Of a DNA stretch of 64,000 nt, positions 45,701 through 53,460 are shown one piece after another. Each line of letters opens with the position of its first letter. The first letter of the stretch is position 1. The stretch spans positions 248,001-312,000 of the forward strand of contig NZ_JADYVE010000003.1 of the NCBI RefSeq assembly GCF_020193655.1. Reading direction: 5' to 3'. The position numbers and the translations under genes were made by a program. This DNA comes from Ensifer sp. IC3342. Its GTDB lineage: Bacteria; Pseudomonadota; Alphaproteobacteria; Rhizobiales; Rhizobiaceae. The notes under the pieces were generated by a model that did not search any database, was not told the DNA's origin, and was given only the letters and a program-made list of their open reading frames with translations.

Positions 45701-46729
45701 AAAGCCGGTTGCGTTCATCACCACGTCCGGTGCGGATTCGGCGAAGATCGCCTGCAGCGTGCCGATCGAGACCTGATCCTTGAGGCTCGAAACGAAGACC
45801 GGCAGCGCCCGCATGCCTTCGACAGCAAGCGCCTCGATCAAGGCCTCGACGGGTTTCGTTTCGCCGCTCTGGACGAGGGCGCGGTAGAAGCAGATGGCAA
45901 CGGTGGGTTTGCCGGCATCCGCTTGAGGGATACCCCCCACAAGGGGGGAGATCGGCAAGCGGCGGCCGCTCGTTTCTCCAACTCCGTCGCTCGTTTCCTT
46001 AATGCCGTCGGAAATGGCGCCTCCTTGAGCAACCGGCCGCTTCTCCGTGATTTCGACCGCCGTTAAGGAACCAGCTTCAGCATCCCGGTTCTCCCCCCTG
46101 GTGGGGGGGATGTCCGGCAGGACAGAGGGGGGTGTTCCCGGCAGACCCGCAATCGCACGCCACCGGTCAACTCCGATCACACCCTCGCCCGGCCACCAGA
46201 TGCCTGCCTTCAAAAGCGGCCTTGCCGGCTGCGGCTTCTCGCTGCCGGCAATCAGCGCCTCGGCATAGTCGAGGAAGAGCCCGGCATTATCGGCGCCGCC
46301 CTCGGTGAAATAGGCCCAGACGCGCTCGCGGTCTTCCGCTGATACCGTGGAAAACGGATGGAGGCCCGGGTCCGGCTTGTCATCGCCTGGAAGCACCGCA
46401 ATCTGGAACTTGCCCATCACCGCCGCCGCATGCAGCGCCTCCAGCACGTAGCGGAAATAGCTGGCGCCGCCGAGCGGGCGCACGACGATCAGCTTCGCAT
46501 GCCGCGCCGTGCGCTCGACATAGGTGTCGACCGACATCGGATGCATCAGGTTCATCAGGCTGGCGATGCGCAGCGTTTTCGCCCACGTCCGCCGCCCGTA
46601 GGCCGCGGCAATCGAGGCAAGCTCGGTGTCGGCGGCCGACAGGAACAGGATGTCGGCCGGGCTTTGCCCGAGATCGATCGCCTCGTTGCCATCGGCGATC
46701 GTGCCTTTCTGGGCGAGAAGCAGATGCAT
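42713..46729 (-). CDS. cobN: Aerobic cobaltochelatase subunit CobN, with an in-frame repeat-derived insertion
   Basis: A 1338-residue large subunit of the ATP-dependent cobaltochelatase (with CobS and CobT, not in the window) that inserts cobalt into hydrogenobyrinic acid a,c-diamide. Recognisable: IWWPGEGVIGVDRWRAI near 177-192, TVAICFYRALVQSGE at 276-290, HMGKHGNLEWLPGKALALS in the middle. Relatives are about 1275 residues, so this one is roughly 60 longer. The extra part is residues ~196-272, low in family character and encoded by palindromic repeats also found between genes at 59.9-60.1 kb. The frame is intact throughout, and the flanking blocks join smoothly. Confidence 0.93.
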   Translation of the reverse strand: MHLLLAQKGTIADGNEAIDLGQSPADILFLSAADTELASIAAAYGRRTWAKTLRIASLMNLMHPMSVDTYVERTARHAKLIVVRPLGGASYFRYVLEALHAAAVMGKFQIAVLPGDDKPDPGLHPFSTVSAEDRERVWAYFTEGGADNAGLFLDYAEALIAGSEKPQPARPLLKAGIWWPGEGVIGVDRWRAIAGLPGTPPSVLPDIPPTRGENRDAEAGSLTAVEITEKRPVAQGGAISDGIKETSDGVGETSGRRLPISPLVGGIPQADAGKPTVAICFYRALVQSGETKPVEALIEALAVEGMRALPVFVSSLKDQVSIGTLQAIFAESAPDVVMNATGFAVSAPGADRQPTVLESTGAPVLQVIFSGSSRAAWEASPQGLMARDLGMNVALPEVDGRILSRAVSFKAASVYDPAVEANIVGHEPLADRVRFAARLAANWARLRRARPEARRVAIVMANYPNRDGRLGNGVGLDTPAGTIEVLKAMAAEGYPVGDLPEDGDALMRFLMAGPTNAASRDREIREVISLAQYQDFLGSLPRQIQEEVTARWGDPEADPSFLDGAFGLPLARFGDVLVGIQPARGYNIDPKETYHAPDLVPPHGYLAFYAFLRHVFKADAIIHMGKHGNLEWLPGKALALSENCYPEAVFGPTPHLYPFIVNDPGEGTQAKRRTSAVIIDHLTPPLTRAESYGPLKDLEALVDEYYEAAGGDPRRLRLLSRQILDLVCDIGLDHDAGIEKADSDDKALEKLDAYLCDLKEMQIRDGLHIFGVAPEGRLLTDLTVALARVPRGLGEGGDQSLQRAIALDLGLGASAQVPQPQPFDPLDCVMSTPWTGPRPALLVSLLDAPWRTAGDTVERVELLAAKLVSGDIACPDDWPATRAVLDEIDMRLKPAIEGSGEAEIKGLLTGLDGRFVAPGPSGAPTRGRPDVLPTGRNFYSVDSRAVPTPAAYELGKKSADLLIRRYLQDHGEWPSSFGLTAWGTSNMRTGGDDIAQALALIGAKPVWDMASRRVTGYEIVPLAVLGRPRVDVTLRISGFFRDAFPEQIALFDKAIRAVGALEEDDADNMIAARMRSETKRLEEKGVQAKEAARRASYRVFGAKPGAYGAGLQALIDERGWEKRDDLADAYLTWGGYAYGAGEDGKAERGLFEERLRSIEAVVQNQDNREHDLLDSDDYYQFEGGMSAAAEHLSDRRPAIYHNDHSRPEKPVIRSLEEEIGRVVRARVVNPKWIDGVMRHGYKGAFEIAATVDYMFAFAATTGAVRDHHFEAAYRAFITDERVLDFLRDKNPAALAEMSERFLEAIDRGLWNPRSNSARFELNSLSGEAAAPRLRTGNE
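45914..46144. repeat. Palindromic-repeat insertion inside cobN
   Basis: About 231 nt in-frame within cobN. The left end carries CACAAGGGGGGAGATCGGCA; the right end carries GTCCGGCAGGACAGAGGGG after a CCCCCC/GGGGGG hairpin. The same unit in the same orientation lies at 60067-60120 and its inverse at 59939-59985. Contributes ~77 residues to CobN, including TPPSVLPDIPPTRGEN and RRLPISPLVGGIP. Confidence 0.8.
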
Positions 46730-46740
46730 TTTCTATCCGA

Positions 46741-47805
46741 TCACACCAACGCCGAGATCGCAGCGCGTATGGCGGCCTCGTCCATGTCGTGGAGGCCGAT
46801 GACGACGAGGCGCGTGCCGCGCGCTTCGCCCGCCGCCCAGGCCCGGTCGTAATATTGATCGATACGGCTGCCGACCGCCTGGATCAGGAGGCGCATCGGC
46901 TTGCCGGGAACGTCGGCGAAGCCCTTGAGGCGCAGCACATCGTGCTCGGTGATCACGCCCTTCAGCCGGTCGATGAAGGCGGCCGGATCGCTGACTGCTC
47001 CGAGTTCGACGACAAAACTGTCGAATTCGTCGTGGTCGTGCTCCTCGCCGGCCTCGTGCTCCATCTCGTGATGCGACTTGCGGTTGGCGATCTCCCCCTC
47101 GGTGCCGACGCCGAGGCCGAGCAGAATGGCGGCGGCCACCTCGCCGTTCTTCGCCTCGATCATCGTCGGCTTGCGGCTGATACGGGAAGCCACCTCGTCG
47201 CGCACCGACTTCAAGCCCGAGGCGTCGATCAGGTCGGTCTTGTTGAGAACGATGAGGTCGGCGGCGGTGAGCTGGTCCTCGAAAAGCTCTTCGAGCGGGC
47301 TTTCGTGGTCGAGGTTGTCGTCGTTGACGCGCAGCGCATCGACCTTATCGTGGTCGTCCGCAAAGCGGCCGGCGGCAACCGCCGCACTGTCGACGACGGT
47401 CACGACGCCATCGACCGTCACTTCGCTGCGGATATCCGGCCAGTTGAAGGCGGCAACCAGCGGCTGCGGCAGGGCGAGCCCCGAGGTTTCGATAACGATG
47501 TGGTCGGGCCGGTTCTCTCGCTCGAGCAGTTTCGTCATGGTCGGGATGAAATCATCGGCGACCGTGCAGCAGATGCAGCCATTGGTGAGTTCAATGATAT
47601 CTTCCTCGGAGCAGGCCTCCGCACCGCAGCCCTTCAGCACATCGCCGTCTACGCCGAGATCGCCGAACTCGTTGATGATCAGCGCGATGCGCTTGCCGTC
47701 GGCATTCTGCAGCAGATTGCGGATCATCGTTGTCTTGCCGGCGCCGAGAAACCCGGTGATGACGGTGGCCGGGATCTTGCCCTGCTGGGCCTTTGCGAGT
47801 GTCAT
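46741..47805 (-). CDS. cobW: CobW, COG0523-type GTPase metallochaperone
   Basis: A 354-residue G3E GTPase. Walker A GFLGAGKT at residues 18-25, the metal-binding CICC at 77-80 and an acidic/His-rich stretch (EHEAGEEHDHDEFD) in the middle. CobW is thought to deliver Co(II) for corrin ring metallation by CobNST. Eleven nt before cobN and 3 nt after cobU, so tightly in the operon. Confidence 0.94.
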   Translation of the reverse strand: MTLAKAQQGKIPATVITGFLGAGKTTMIRNLLQNADGKRIALIINEFGDLGVDGDVLKGCGAEACSEEDIIELTNGCICCTVADDFIPTMTKLLERENRPDHIVIETSGLALPQPLVAAFNWPDIRSEVTVDGVVTVVDSAAVAAGRFADDHDKVDALRVNDDNLDHESPLEELFEDQLTAADLIVLNKTDLIDASGLKSVRDEVASRISRKPTMIEAKNGEVAAAILLGLGVGTEGEIANRKSHHEMEHEAGEEHDHDEFDSFVVELGAVSDPAAFIDRLKGVITEHDVLRLKGFADVPGKPMRLLIQAVGSRIDQYYDRAWAAGEARGTRLVVIGLHDMDEAAIRAAISALV

Positions 47806-47808
47806 GGA

Positions 47809-48336
47809 TCAACCCTTCATTTTCAGCGGCAATCCGGCCGCGACAAAGTAAACTTCGGCGGATTTCTCCGCTACGATCTGGTGGAGGCGGCCGGCATGGT
47901 CGCGGAAATCGCGCGCCATCCGGTTTTCCGGAACGATGCCAAGGCCGACTTCGTTGGAAACGAAGATGAGGCGCGCCCGCGCCTCGGGCAGGAAGGCGGC
48001 GAGCGCCGCGAATTCGGCAGCCATGTCGCGCTCTTCCATCATCAGGTTGGTGACCCAAAGCGTCAGGCAATCGACGAGGATCGCGCGCGCCGGATCGTCG
48101 ATCCGGCGAAGCAGGGCGACGAGATCGAGAGGCTCCTCATGCGTCGTCCAGCCTTTGCCGCGCCGCGTGTCCTGGTGATGGCGGATGCGATCGCGCATTT
48201 CGTCGTCCCAGGCCCGCCCTGTGGCGACGTAATGCATCGGCAGCCCGGAGGCTTCGACGAGCTTTTCCGCGAAGGAGGATTTGCCGGAACGGGCGCCGCC
48301 AAGCACGATAATCGGCCCGGCACTGGAAATGGACAT
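47809..48336 (-). CDS. cobU: Adenosylcobinamide kinase / guanylyltransferase
   Basis: A 175-residue bifunctional enzyme (CobU, called CobP in Pseudomonas denitrificans) that phosphorylates adenosylcobinamide and then makes its GDP derivative. P-loop GGARSGKS at residues 13-20, [20 protein letters not shown] with the guanylylated His region, and [13 protein letters not shown] are typical. Ten nt after the stop of a 25-codon ORF and behind the B12 riboswitch. Confidence 0.94.
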   Translation of the reverse strand: MSISSAGPIIVLGGARSGKSSFAEKLVEASGLPMHYVATGRAWDDEMRDRIRHHQDTRRGKGWTTHEEPLDLVALLRRIDDPARAILVDCLTLWVTNLMMEERDMAAEFAALAAFLPEARARLIFVSNEVGLGIVPENRMARDFRDHAGRLHQIVAEKSAEVYFVAAGLPLKMKG

Positions 48337-48346
48337 GCGGCCAGCC

Positions 48347-48424
48347 TCAGTTCACCGACGGCTTCGACCGGAAACGGGCGTGCAACACGCCTGTCGCGCG
48401 TTCAAGAGAGAATTCGTAAGCCAC
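48347..48424 (-). CDS. 25-codon ORF between the cobalamin riboswitch and cobU
   Basis: GTG 48424 is preceded by CGGAGGTTGTC, an excellent ribosome site; the peptide starts [20 protein letters not shown] and ends KPSVN. Its stop is 10 nt before the cobU ATG, and cobU itself has only a weak GAGG within that gap. The geometry suggests that the riboswitch acts on this ORF and that cobU translation is coupled to it. Basic, no membrane helix. Not recognised; a coincidental ORF cannot be excluded. Confidence 0.5.
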   Translation of the reverse strand: MAYEFSLERATGVLHARFRSKPSVN

Positions 48425-48483
48425 GACAACCTCCGTGCTGGCATCGGGGATTGGTGCCCCCTTCGGGCGGAATGCCCTGACGG

Positions 48484-48830
48484 ATGGCAGGTCTCCTGGC
48501 TCACGGCGTCACGACTTCGAGGCGGCGTGCGTTCAAACCATTGCTGAACACAAGCGCCGGAAGCCGAACGGGTCCGCCTCGCCTTCCCGGCATATTCGGT
48601 ATCGTGAAAGGCGGACGATTCGTAGAAGAAGAGGCGTCCAGCCCGGCTGATCACGATGCCATGCCAGTGGCTTTTCCGGCCTGAAGTCCAATCCCGCGAG
48701 ACTGCCCCATGCAGCTCGTCGGGAAGAGGCGACAGATCCGATGGCGAACCCTGACCGTTCTACAGTCGCGGGGTCGGCTGTGATAAGGGCGCCCGGTGTG
48801 GGTCCGCCCCGTCACATTCCCATTTACTCC
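48484..48830 (-). promoter_or_regulatory. Cobalamin (adenosylcobalamin) riboswitch
   Basis: On the minus strand the conserved B12 box region GCCACTGGCAT is at 48661-48671 and the 3' element AGCCAGGAGACCTGCC lies at 48485-48501; upstream paired blocks including GGGCGCCCTTATCACAGCC fill 48770-48800. Order and spacing fit the class of riboswitches in front of cob operons. Boundaries are approximate. Binding of adenosylcobalamin would repress the following cobU-cobW-cobN-cobO group. Confidence 0.9.
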
Positions 48831-48928
48831 CCCGCTCCGCTCCGGCGCGGGGGAACCATCCATTGATGTTAATTATGAAGCGGCCCCGGCAAAGTCAATC
48901 GACGGCCTGCGACATACGCGGCCCTGAA

Positions 48929-48968
48929 AACGGAAAACCGTCACACGCTTTTCCTGGAGTTGCTTTAG
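48929..48968. repeat. Diverged RIME2-like repeat between riboswitch and cyclase gene
   Basis: ACGGAAAACCGTCACACGCT followed by TTTTCCTGGAGT resembles the ACCGC-CACACTTTTCCT block at 29118 and 32347. Just beyond the cyclase stop. Confidence 0.4.
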
Positions 48969-50722
48969 GCAACGAGCGGGAATCCCGCCTTGCGCAGCCC
49001 TTCGATGAGATGCGTATAGTGGTTGGGATCCACGTAGGGTGTCAGGATCTTCCAGTAATGGGCGATGTCAGCCGGCACGTTGGCCATGATTTCCGGAATG
49101 AGTTCGCGCGCCTCCTCGTCGCGGCCGAGTTGTCCGAGGCTTGCGAGAAGCACGACCCGGTTGAAGTAGGCGCGACGGAGTGAAATGCCGCGTTCCGAAT
49201 AGTGCAGCGCCTCCTCGTAATTGCCGAGATGATAGTGGGCAAGCGCGATGTGGTTGAGGAACAGATAGGTCAGCGGATCGTGCGGACTGAGCCTCAGAGC
49301 CATGTGGAGCGGGTCGAGCGCCTCGGCGAAATGTCCGGCGAAAATCCGGGCCCAGCCAAGTCCCATATGCGCAAGCGCCAGATTGGGGTTTAGGTCGATC
49401 GCCCGCTGTGCCTCCTCCACGGCCGCGGGCGCGCGGTGCGCCACGAAATGCGCAAGGCACATTGCATAGTGTGAATAGGGGTCGCGCTCTTCTAGCATGA
49501 CGGCACGTTCGGCCGCCGCATAGAGTTCGGCACTGTCGCGATCGACATCGTCGCTGAAGCCGTGGAAGCAACGCGCGTAAAGCGTGCGGGCGAGCATCAT
49601 GTGTGCGCGGCCGAAATCAGGATCGAGAGCGATAGCCCGGCGATGCCACATTATCGCTTCGTTGAAATGCTCGGCGGTGTCCTGCGCATTGTGCAGCCAG
49701 GTGCCGCGCATGTGGCATTCATAGGCGTCGAGATTGTGTGTCGGATTCAGAAGAGCGCGCCGGCTCTCGCCCAAAAGGATTTCCGGTTCGATGGCGCCGA
49801 CGACGTTCTGCGTGAGTTCGTCCTGGATGGCGAAGATATCCGCAAGTTCGCGGTCGTAACGTTGGGCCCAGAGGTGGACGCCTGTTTCGGCTTCGATGAG
49901 CTGACCGGTCACGCGTAGGCGCATCCCGGCGCGGCGCACGCTCCCCTCGACGATGTAGCGCACGCCGAGATCGCGGCCGACCTGCTTCACGTCGACGGCG
50001 CGCCCCTTGTAGGCGAAGGACGAGTTGCGGGCGATGACGAAAAACCAGCGGTAGAGCGAAAGCGCGGTGATGATATCTTCGGTCAGCCCGTCGGCGAAAT
50101 ATTCCTGCTCCGGGTCACCCGACATGTTGACGAAGGGAAGGACGACGATCGAGGGCTTGTCCGGAAGGACGAGCGACCCGCCGAGCACGCCGGCCTCGAC
50201 CGGGTCCTCGCGACGCCAGTCGACCCTGTGCACCGGCACGGGACGCGGAATGTTCTTGAGGTTGCGGTCGCCGAGGTGAATCAGCGGAAAATCGAGCTTG
50301 CCCTCGATCTGGTCGTGAAGCGCGCCCGAAATACAAATTCCTCCCGGCAGCGCGACTTCCTGCAGCCGGGCAGCCACGTTGACGCCGTCGCCGAGGAGAT
50401 TGTCGCCTTCGACGACGACGTCACCGAGGTTGAGGCCGATGCGGAACTCCATCCGGTGGTCGGGAGGAAGGTCGGCATTGCGGCGATAGAGCACGCGCTG
50501 GATGGCGACCGCGGCGCGCACCGCCTGCACGGCACTGTGGAACTCCGCCACGACGCTGTCGCCGGCCGAACCAAAAATGCGCCCGCCATGTTCGGCGACG
50601 AGATCGCGGATCGCGACACTGTAGGTGCTAAGCGTCGCAAGCGCCCCCTCCTCGTCGGCAGCGACAAGCCGGCTGTAGCCAGCGACGTCAGCGGCAAGGA
50701 TCACTGCGAGCTTCCGTTCCAC
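48965..50722 (-). CDS. Class III adenylate/guanylate cyclase with TolB-like and TPR region
   Basis: A 585-residue protein. Residues 1-170 form a class III cyclase catalytic domain (MERKLAVILAADVAGYSRLV with metal-binding Asp; EHGGRIFGSAGDSVVAEF; GLNLGDVVVEGDNLLGDGVN). From ~190, PDKPSIVVLPFVNMSGDPEQ and FADGLTEDIITALS begin a TolB-like region, then TPR helices to the C-terminus. Likely cytosolic or peripheral cAMP producer with protein-binding tail; rhizobial genomes hold many of these. The same C-terminal architecture is fused to a SARP-type HTH at 23702-25621. No link to cobalamin is apparent. Confidence 0.88.
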   Translation of the reverse strand: MERKLAVILAADVAGYSRLVAADEEGALATLSTYSVAIRDLVAEHGGRIFGSAGDSVVAEFHSAVQAVRAAVAIQRVLYRRNADLPPDHRMEFRIGLNLGDVVVEGDNLLGDGVNVAARLQEVALPGGICISGALHDQIEGKLDFPLIHLGDRNLKNIPRPVPVHRVDWRREDPVEAGVLGGSLVLPDKPSIVVLPFVNMSGDPEQEYFADGLTEDIITALSLYRWFFVIARNSSFAYKGRAVDVKQVGRDLGVRYIVEGSVRRAGMRLRVTGQLIEAETGVHLWAQRYDRELADIFAIQDELTQNVVGAIEPEILLGESRRALLNPTHNLDAYECHMRGTWLHNAQDTAEHFNEAIMWHRRAIALDPDFGRAHMMLARTLYARCFHGFSDDVDRDSAELYAAAERAVMLEERDPYSHYAMCLAHFVAHRAPAAVEEAQRAIDLNPNLALAHMGLGWARIFAGHFAEALDPLHMALRLSPHDPLTYLFLNHIALAHYHLGNYEEALHYSERGISLRRAYFNRVVLLASLGQLGRDEEARELIPEIMANVPADIAHYWKILTPYVDPNHYTHLIEGLRKAGFPLVA

Positions 50723-50841
50723 GGGGAGAGCCGCTCCTGCGGCGTATGGCCAGGATATTTCAACCGTAGCTTAAATGCCGAAGCCGGAGAAGCAACAAAA
50801 TGGCGCTGAGCGGCCTGGCTCTTCGGCTCTTTTCCGCGGCT

Positions 50842-52314
50842 TCACGCGGTCCTGTGCCCGCCGCCGAGCAGCCGGTCCAGCCAGATAGGATCGAGCACCG
50901 CCTCAAGTTCGCCGGCGATATCGTCGAGCGCCGCATCGACCGACCGGCGATAATTGCCTCCGCTACCCTCGATGCCGAAGCTTTTGAGCAGTGCGACCCG
51001 GTAGGGATCGCTGGCAAAAAGTCCGTGCAGGTAGGTGCCCATCACCTTGCCGTCGGCGGACATCGCCCCGTCACGGCGACCGTCGATCGAGACCGGCGCG
51101 CGGTCGCAATCGGTGCCGGTGGTCTTGCCGAGGTGGATCTCATAGCCGTCGAGCGGCACGTCATGTTCCAGCGACCAGGCGCGGCTGTTGCGCACGGTCT
51201 TTTCCGGCGCCATTTCCGTTTCGACCGCAAGCAGGCCAAGGCCGGCAATCTCGCGTTCGCTGCCTTCGATGCCGAGCGGATCGGTGACGCGCGCGCCGAG
51301 CATCTGGTAGCCGCCGCAAATTCCGATCACCCGGCCGCCGCGCCGCAGGTGGCGCTCGAGGTCCCGGTCCCAGCCCTCGGCGCGAAAATCCTTGAGGTCG
51401 GCAATCGTCGATTTGGAGCCGGGAATGACGACGAGCCCGGCATCGTCGGGAAGCGGTGTGCCGGGCCTGACGAAGACGAGATCGACCTCCGGCTCGGCCA
51501 TCAGCGGATCGAGATCGTCGAAATTCGCGATCCGCGACAAGACGGGCACCGCGACCTTCAGCGCCTTGCCGCCGCCGCGTGCAAGCTTTTCCAGCACGAC
51601 CGAATCCTCGGCAGGCAGCCGCGCGGCACTTTTCAGCCACGGGACCACGCCGAAACAAGGCCAGCCGGTGAACCGGTGAACCGCTTCAATGCCGTCGTCG
51701 AAGAGCGTCACGTCACCACGGAACTTGTTTATAAGATAGCCGCTGACCATGCGCCGGTCCTCTTCCGGCAGGATCGCGTGCGTGCCGACCAGCGAGGCGA
51801 TGACGCCGCCACGATCGATATCGCCGACAAGCACCACGGGGACACCTGCTCGCGTGGCAAATCCCATATTGGCGATGTCGCCGGCTCTCAAGTTGATTTC
51901 GGCGGGCGACCCTGCGCCCTCGACGATAACGAGATCGGCGCCGGCGGACACCAGTTCGAAGCTTTCCATCACCGCACCCATGAGCTTCGGCTTCAGCGCC
52001 TGGTATCCCCTGCCCTTCGCCTGCCCCGCCACCCTGCCCTGCAGAATGATCTGGCTGCCGATATCCGATTGCGGCTTCAAGAGTACCGGGTTCATGTGAA
52101 CGGAGGACGGCACGCGAGCGGCCAGCGACTGCAGCCACTGCGCCCGGCCGATCTCGCCACCGTCATCGGAAACGGCGGCATTGTTCGACATGTTCTGCGG
52201 CTTGAAGGGCCTGACCTTCAAGCCGCGATTGGAGGCGAGCCGGCAGAGCCCAGCCACCAATACCGATTTTCCGACATCCGAGCCGGTCCCCTGCAGCATG
52301 ATCCTCTGTGTCAT
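50842..52314 (-). CDS. cobQ: Cobyric acid synthase (glutamine-hydrolysing)
   Basis: A 490-residue amidotransferase that amidates the b, d, e and g carboxyls of adenosylcobyrinic acid a,c-diamide. N-terminal [20 protein letters not shown], then [21 protein letters not shown], and a C-terminal class I glutaminase domain with Cys in [10 protein letters not shown]. An internal Met six codons in ([12 protein letters not shown]) is an alternative start. Isolated from the other cob groups by the cyclase gene. Confidence 0.95.
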   Translation of the reverse strand: MTQRIMLQGTGSDVGKSVLVAGLCRLASNRGLKVRPFKPQNMSNNAAVSDDGGEIGRAQWLQSLAARVPSSVHMNPVLLKPQSDIGSQIILQGRVAGQAKGRGYQALKPKLMGAVMESFELVSAGADLVIVEGAGSPAEINLRAGDIANMGFATRAGVPVVLVGDIDRGGVIASLVGTHAILPEEDRRMVSGYLINKFRGDVTLFDDGIEAVHRFTGWPCFGVVPWLKSAARLPAEDSVVLEKLARGGGKALKVAVPVLSRIANFDDLDPLMAEPEVDLVFVRPGTPLPDDAGLVVIPGSKSTIADLKDFRAEGWDRDLERHLRRGGRVIGICGGYQMLGARVTDPLGIEGSEREIAGLGLLAVETEMAPEKTVRNSRAWSLEHDVPLDGYEIHLGKTTGTDCDRAPVSIDGRRDGAMSADGKVMGTYLHGLFASDPYRVALLKSFGIEGSGGNYRRSVDAALDDIAGELEAVLDPIWLDRLLGGGHRTA

Positions 52315-52540
52315 GCGACCTCCCGTAACATCGAAACCATCGCCGGCAAAGGCCTGTTTTCGACGGGATCCACCCTCATTTCGCCATGCGTGATCACAGC
52401 TCGTTTCGGACGCTCATGAAGCTTGTCCTAAATCGCGACAAGACTTGCGAAATTGCGACATGTGATGGCGACATTGGCATTTAAATTCAACCCGCTCGCG
52501 CCTATATCGACGGCATCGAAACAATCCCGGTAGAAAAGTC

Positions 52541-52684
52541 ATGCTGTTCGTCTTCAGCAAACCCAATTTCGTCCAGATCGCCTGGAACTCCAAGGCGCCG
52601 TCGAGCCAGTCCCGCGTGCGCAATGTCGAGATGGATGCGCCTCGCGGCCCGCTCGGTTTCATCCGCACGTTCAACATTGGATAA
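52541..52684 (+). CDS. 47-residue orphan protein with its own terminator
   Basis: ATG 52541 reads MLFVFSKPNFVQIAWNSKAP and ends GPLGFIRTFNIG; the stop is followed 20 nt later by a strong rho-independent terminator. The reading frame uses G/C-rich third positions like the neighbours. Weak ribosome site. Divergent from cobQ by 226 nt. Could instead be a small RNA carrying a fortuitous ORF. Not recognised. Confidence 0.5.
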   Translation: MLFVFSKPNFVQIAWNSKAPSSQSRVRNVEMDAPRGPLGFIRTFNIG

Positions 52685-52704
52685 TCAGGCGGTTTCCCGC
52701 TTCG

Positions 52705-52737
52705 GGCCGCTCCTTTCGGGGCGGCCTTTTTTTGTTT
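52705..52737 (+). terminator. Rho-independent terminator of the 47-codon gene
   Basis: Stem GGCCGCTCC / GGGGCGGCC with loop TTTC, followed by a TTTTTTTG run. A textbook plus-strand terminator, which argues that something is transcribed from the cobQ-divergent region. Confidence 0.85.
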
Positions 52738-53460
52738 GCCGGTTGAGTGAGCCCACAAAGCGAAAGCCGCACCCGACCTCCTGCGAGGGGATGCGGCCGC
52801 CAAAATAACGCATGGTCTCTCCGGTAGAACACACCGGAAATTGCTGCACTCTTCGTGTTCGAGAGCGCCTCCCCATACACAGCGCGGGATGTTCCAGGGT
52901 CCGGTACGCAACACCTGATCCGGACCTGCGACAGTCGCCCGCCGCAGGCAAACAATTAGCCTGACATCGTTACCGGATGGTTATTGATGGCTTAAGCAAT
53001 GGTGAATCGCGATTTTTTTTGATTTTTTTCGCGACATCGTCGGGCGAATACCGGACGCAATCGCGATAGGAAACGTCCCGATTAAAACAGGCGTCGGGGA
53101 GACATGGCTCCCCGAGCCGCATTTTGCGGCAATTCTGTCGTAAATGCTCAAATTTGCGGCCAGACAGAAAGAAGCGCCGCGCACGACGACGGCGCCGTCC
53201 CACACGGCCATCCGATTGAAGAGGTTGATTTCTCTTCGGGAATACTTAGGCTTGCCACAGCGGTGAAGAGGAGATCCAGCCGGCGACAGGGTTCCGCGGC
53301 CAGAATTGGAAAGAGCTCCCACGCTGCCGCAGCGGGGGCATGATGGGCCTGCCGATGTCGAACCTCAGGCTGCTCACTGAATAGTCGGGTGTCGGGACAG
53401 CGGTGACCCGCACGGCACCCTCGATCGTTGGCTGCACAAAGACTGGGAGGTCTTGCAAAC
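52738..53460. other. Intergenic region before the betaine-type transporter
   Basis: About 720 nt with only low-quality frames. It contains an AT-rich island at 53007-53034, TCGCGA then two T-runs then TCGCGA, unusual in this GC-rich sequence. Promoter of the transporter operon presumably lies here. Confidence 0.45.

Noticed and set aside
44426-46066. 546-codon frame antisense to cobN
   Set aside because: Shadow frame; no family features.
52981-53322. 113-codon minus-strand frame in the gap before the betaine-type transporter
   Set aside because: No ribosome site, no family pattern, spans the AT-rich island.
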